Below are positions 4,855 to 7,839 of a DNA stretch of 7,839 nucleotides, piece by piece (the first letter of the stretch is position 1; each line of letters opens with the position of its first letter). The stretch lies in the NCBI GenBank assembly GCA_012513595.1, contig JAAZBY010000256.1, forward strand, positions 1 through 7,839, in the 5' to 3' direction. The notes beneath the pieces were generated by a model, which saw only the letters and a program-made list of their open reading frames with translations, ran no database searches and had not been told where the DNA came from. Source of the DNA: Chloroflexota bacterium (lineage in GTDB: Bacteria; Chloroflexota; Anaerolineae; UBA1429). The position numbers and the translations under genes were made by a program.

Positions 4855-6324
4855 ATGGCGCCACACAGCAAAGGTCGCAGACCCAATATCGTCCTCCTCG
4901 GCATCGACTCGCTCCGGGCTGACCACATGAGCCTCTACGGCTACCCGCGCCTCACCACGCCACACATGGACGCGTTTGCCGGCGGGGGCACCGTGTTTGA
5001 GCGCTGCTATTCGCCGCACATCCCCACTACCAGCGGCTACGCCACCATGTTCACCGGCCTGGACTGCTTTAGCAACCAAGTCGTGGCCCTGCGGCACAAG
5101 GGCCCCATGCGCCCCGAGGCAGCCACCCTGGCCGAGATCCTCAAGGCGGAGGGCTATATCACCACCTCCGTGGGCTTTGACGGCAACGCCGCCGCGCGCG
5201 GGTTCGATACGTACCTCAAGTTCTCCGGCTGGGGCTCCTGGGAAGAGGGCCGCAGCCCCAAGGCCCAGAACCTGAACGACGTGGCCCTCCCTGAGATCGA
5301 CCGCCTGGTGGACGCCGGCGCGCCCTTCTTTCTCTTCCTGCGGCACATGGACCCTCACTCGCCCTACCTGCCGCCCTACCCGTACGAGCGCGCCTTTTAC
5401 CACGGCAACGAGTTCGACCCGGCCAACACCTCCATGGATCCGGTGATGGCTTTCAAGCCCTTCTGCGACTATTTCGCCACCTGGATGCCCCCCGGCATCC
5501 GCGACAAGGACTATGTCATCGCCCAGTACGACGGCGCCGTGGCCTACATGGACGCGGCCATCCGCGCCATCTTTACCGCCCTCGAGGCCCGCGGCGTCCT
5601 GGACGATACCATCGTGGTCATCAACTCTGACCATGGTGAGACCCTCTACGACCACGACTGCTTCTTTGACCATCACGGCCTGTACGACCCGACCCTCCAC
5701 GTGCCCCTGGTCATCCGCTACCCGGGCAAGGTGCCGGCCGGCCGGCGCCTGCCCGGCTATGTGCAGCACAAGGACCTGCTGCCCACCCTGCTGGAGCTGG
5801 CCGAGATCGACCCGCAGGGCCGCGCCTTTGACGGCCGCAGCCTCGTGCCGATGATGCGCGGGGAGGTCGCCTCGCACGAGGCCGAGTTCTACATCACCGA
5901 GTGCACCTGGATGCGCAAGCACGGCTGGCGCACGCCCGAGTGGAAGCTCATCGTGGCGCTGGAGCCCGATTTCCACTTCAAGCCGCCCGTCGAACTCTAT
6001 AACCTCATCGAAGACCCGGCCGAGACCGTCAACCTGGCCCACGCCGAGCCCGGCATGGTCGCCATCCTGCGCGCTCGCATGGAGGCCTGGATCGCCAAGC
6101 GCGAGGCCGAGACCGGCCTGCCCAACCCGATGCTCACCCAGGGAGACTGGCACGGCCACGCCGGCATCGGCGCCTTTACCACCTCTCAGCAGGCCTACGA
6201 TACGATGCATATTGGCAACGTCGGCGCCGCCGTCCGCCTGCAGGCCAAGTCGCGTGAGGAGAAGGAACCCGACGCGGCAGTAGACGCCGCCCCAGAAGCA
6301 CCCGCCAAAGAGAACAAGGAGTAA
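4855..6324 (+). CDS. Sulfatase / alkaline-phosphatase-superfamily protein with Thr at the nucleophile position
   Basis: The 489-residue product has the sulfatase-family layout. The N-terminal metal loop is IVLLGIDSLRADHMSLYGY (12-30, D18 expected as a metal ligand), followed by TTPHMDAFA (34-42) and the nucleophile helix ending in FTG (66-68). HMDPHSPY (164-171) holds two more candidate active-site His. NSDHGE (257-262) gives metal ligands D259 and H260, and DHHGLYDPTLHVPLVIR (272-288) is typical of the family. At the position of the formylglycine motif C/S-x-P-x-R the protein reads TTSGY (58-62), with no Cys, Ser-P or Arg. T58 or T59 would therefore be the nucleophile, as in phosphotransfer and phosphodiesterase branches of the superfamily, and a classical sulfatase maturation site is absent. 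No signal peptide or membrane segment is present, so it is cytoplasmic, unlike most sulfatases. The last ~25 residues are charged and Ala/Pro rich, probably disordered. It starts the second operon; its stop overlaps the ribosome-binding site of the next gene. Confidence 0.9.
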   Translation: MAPHSKGRRPNIVLLGIDSLRADHMSLYGYPRLTTPHMDAFAGGGTVFERCYSPHIPTTSGYATMFTGLDCFSNQVVALRHKGPMRPEAATLAEILKAEGYITTSVGFDGNAAARGFDTYLKFSGWGSWEEGRSPKAQNLNDVALPEIDRLVDAGAPFFLFLRHMDPHSPYLPPYPYERAFYHGNEFDPANTSMDPVMAFKPFCDYFATWMPPGIRDKDYVIAQYDGAVAYMDAAIRAIFTALEARGVLDDTIVVINSDHGETLYDHDCFFDHHGLYDPTLHVPLVIRYPGKVPAGRRLPGYVQHKDLLPTLLELAEIDPQGRAFDGRSLVPMMRGEVASHEAEFYITECTWMRKHGWRTPEWKLIVALEPDFHFKPPVELYNLIEDPAETVNLAHAEPGMVAILRARMEAWIAKREAETGLPNPMLTQGDWHGHAGIGAFTTSQQAYDTMHIGNVGAAVRLQAKSREEKEPDAAVDAAPEAPAKENKE

Positions 6325-6331
6325 CACCGAC

Positions 6332-7321
6332 ATGACCCTTCAAGTAGCCGTCGTCGGACTGGGCGGCATCGGCAACCGCCACTGCCAGGTCTACGCCGAC
6401 AACCCGCAGTCTGAGGTCGTCGCCGTGTGCGACATCCTCCACGACCGCGCCGACAAGGCCGCCGAGCGCTGGAACACCAAGGCCTTCTACTCGGTGCAAG
6501 AGATGCTCGACTCTGGCCTGCGGATCGACGCCGCCTCGGTGTGCTCCGCCGGCGTGGAGAACGGCGGCGACCACTATGTGCCGACCATGGAGCTCCTGCG
6601 CGCCGGCATCCCCGTCCTCGGTGAAAAGCCCATCTCCAACCGCCTCCATGAGGCCGAGGAGATGGTCGCCCTGGCCAAAGAGAAGGGGCTGCGCTACGGC
6701 ATCGACCTGAACCACCGCTTCACCCCGGCCGCTTTGCGTGCCAAGGAGTGGGTGGATTCCGGCCGCCTTGGTGAGCTGAACATCATCAACATGACCATGT
6801 GGATCAACAACCCCAACGAGTCGTCGCCCTGGTTCCACATCCGGGCGCTGCACCCGCACTCCCTCGACGTCATGCGCTACTACTGTGGCGACGTCGCCCG
6901 CGTGCAGGCCTTCTTCAAGAAGGGCAAGGGGCGCAAGATCTGGTCCAACGTGCAGGTGAACCTGCAGTTCACCTACGGCGTCATCGGGCACCTGACCGGC
7001 TCGTACGACGCCGGCGGCTCCTACGGGCTGGAGACGCTCGAGGTGGTCGGCTCCGAGGCGCGCTTTGTGCTCCTCGACGCCTGCGAACACCTAACCTTCT
7101 ACCCGCGCCGCTCGCGTGAGACGGAGACCTACGACTACCTCGGCGGCATGATGAGCTTTGGCGAGACCTTCCACTCGCGCATCAACCGCTGGATCGAGCA
7201 GAACGTCGCCGGCGTGGCCCCTGAGGAGATCGACGCCTCCGGTGAGGACGCCCTCAAGGTCCAGCGCATCATCGAGGCCACCATCAAGTCGTGGGAGACC
7301 GGCACCGTGGTGGACCTCTAG
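6332..7321 (+). CDS. Gfo/Idh/MocA family NAD(P)-dependent oxidoreductase
   Basis: The 329-residue product is of typical length for the glucose-fructose oxidoreductase / inositol dehydrogenase / MocA family, which oxidises or reduces sugars, inositols and related polyols. The Rossmann domain opens with VAVVGLGGIGNRH (5-17), the G-x-G-x-x-G nucleotide loop. D34 at the end of the second strand (VCDI) favours NAD over NADP. The family's E-K-P motif is at 98-100, with K99 the expected catalytic lysine, followed by GIDLNHRF (123-130). The C-terminal domain has HPHSLDVMRY (174-183), where the H176-x-x-D179 pair fits the usual substrate-binding His/Asp. No signal peptide is seen. AAGGAG (6316-6321), 10 bases before the ATG, runs into the stop codon of the preceding gene, and the gap is 7 bases, so the two are translationally coupled. 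The substrate is unknown; the sulfotransferase and sulfatase-fold neighbours suggest a sugar of a modified conjugate. Confidence 0.93.
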   Translation: MTLQVAVVGLGGIGNRHCQVYADNPQSEVVAVCDILHDRADKAAERWNTKAFYSVQEMLDSGLRIDAASVCSAGVENGGDHYVPTMELLRAGIPVLGEKPISNRLHEAEEMVALAKEKGLRYGIDLNHRFTPAALRAKEWVDSGRLGELNIINMTMWINNPNESSPWFHIRALHPHSLDVMRYYCGDVARVQAFFKKGKGRKIWSNVQVNLQFTYGVIGHLTGSYDAGGSYGLETLEVVGSEARFVLLDACEHLTFYPRRSRETETYDYLGGMMSFGETFHSRINRWIEQNVAGVAPEEIDASGEDALKVQRIIEATIKSWETGTVVDL

Positions 7322-7358
7322 CGCCGACCGATTGGAGCCCAGAGAGCAGGAGGCCGCC

Positions 7359-7839
7359 ATGTCGTTGATCACCGTGATCGGCCGGGGCCATTCGGGCACC
7401 CGAGCCATGTCGCACACCCTTTCCGAGAGCGGCGTGTTCATGGGCGAGCCGCTCAACCGTTCCGGCGACCTCCTGCCTCCCCAGGACATGTACGACGCCT
7501 GCCGGGTCTTGGCCCGGCAGATCGTCTGGCGGGGCGGGCTGGACTGGGACTGGAGCGCCCTGCACACCGGTGAGATCCCGGCCGAGTTCACCGCCCTGAT
7601 CGACCGCTACCTGATCTCGGTGCGCGAGAGCGCTGCCCCGCACAAGGGCTGGAAGATCCCCGAGACGACCCTGGTCTTCCCCTGGATCGCGCGCCTCTAC
7701 CCGGACATCAAGTACATCTTTTGGATCCGTGACCCGCGCGATTCCATCATCGGCCAGCACAAGACCGACGACCTGGCCGACTTTGGCGTCCCGTACGAGC
7801 CCACCGACGACCTGCGCCGGCGCCGGGCCATCTCCTGGA
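7359..7839 (+). CDS. Sulfotransferase family protein, partial at right edge
   Basis: The ATG at 7359 has AGGAGG (7348-7353) 5 bases upstream and follows the dehydrogenase stop by 37 bases. The frame is open to the window end, giving 160 residues. The N-terminus carries the PAPS 5'-phosphosulfate-binding loop of sulfotransferases, VIGRGHSGTRAM (6-17), a P-loop-like G-x-x-x-S-G-T. The 3'-phosphate-binding motif follows strand YIFW, as RDPRDSIIGQH (124-134), with R124 and S129 in the expected positions. HKGWKIPET (95-103) precedes it, as in related bacterial sulfotransferases. The enzyme would transfer sulfate from PAPS to a hydroxyl or amine acceptor, probably a carbohydrate or lipid. No signal peptide or N-terminal membrane anchor is seen, so it is likely cytoplasmic. 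The C-terminal acceptor-binding part is missing. It is the third gene of the operon starting at 4855. Confidence 0.85.
   Translation, partial: MSLITVIGRGHSGTRAMSHTLSESGVFMGEPLNRSGDLLPPQDMYDACRVLARQIVWRGGLDWDWSALHTGEIPAEFTALIDRYLISVRESAAPHKGWKIPETTLVFPWIARLYPDIKYIFWIRDPRDSIIGQHKTDDLADFGVPYEPTDDLRRRRAISW

Noticed and set aside
4507..6333. Long minus-strand open frame of 608 codons opposite the sulfatase-fold gene
   Set aside because: The sense strand encodes an unmistakable sulfatase-family protein. The antisense peptide is Gly/Val/His-rich without motifs and reads through the repeat and intergenic region, as expected for GC-rich shadow frames.

Overview
This is a GC-rich bacterial chromosomal segment of compact, mostly co-directional genes. 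Shine-Dalgarno sites are strong and there are three sigma70-type promoters whose -35 and -10 boxes are each 17 bases apart. The gene content points to an anaerobe or a lineage with anaerobic ancestry: a tungsten aldehyde:ferredoxin oxidoreductase family enzyme, an iron-sulfur flavoprotein, a sulfatase-superfamily enzyme and a Gfo/Idh/MocA dehydrogenase. The overall style resembles Chloroflexota (Anaerolineae-like), but nothing here fixes the taxonomy. There is no rRNA, tRNA, transposase, phage gene or CRISPR array.

Layout. (1) Positions 1-492, minus strand: the first 164 residues of a DUF1232 (YkvA-like) protein that runs off the left edge. (2) Positions 493-713: a divergent intergenic region with a promoter on each strand and a perfect 8-bp hairpin in the presumed 5' UTR of the DUF1232 gene. 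(3) Positions 714-4570, plus strand, probably one operon: a histidine phosphatase-like protein with an apparent active-site substitution, an AOR-family oxidoreductase with all four cluster cysteines, a flavodoxin-fold protein with an iron-sulfur-flavoprotein cysteine motif, and an unrecognised 256-residue protein whose GTG start lies 2 bases after the flavoprotein stop. (4) Positions 4571-4854: a 284-base gap with a degenerate palindromic dispersed-repeat-like element and, at its right end, a promoter. (5) Positions 4855-7839, plus strand, probably a second operon: a cytoplasmic sulfatase/alkaline-phosphatase-superfamily protein with Thr at the nucleophile position, a Gfo/Idh/MocA dehydrogenase and the start of a PAPS-type sulfotransferase that runs off the right edge.

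How the genes may work together (inference). In the first operon the AOR-family enzyme would oxidise an aldehyde or reduce an acid using ferredoxin-level electrons, and the iron-sulfur flavoprotein is a plausible electron partner. The third protein is tightly coupled and may be an accessory or substrate-specific component of an uncharacterised redox pathway. In the second operon a sugar dehydrogenase, a sulfotransferase and a sulfatase-fold hydrolase or transferase suggest synthesis or remodelling of a sulfated (or phosphorylated) sugar conjugate. The best candidates for something undescribed are the AOR/flavoprotein/unknown triad and the Thr-type sulfatase-fold gene linked to a sulfotransferase.
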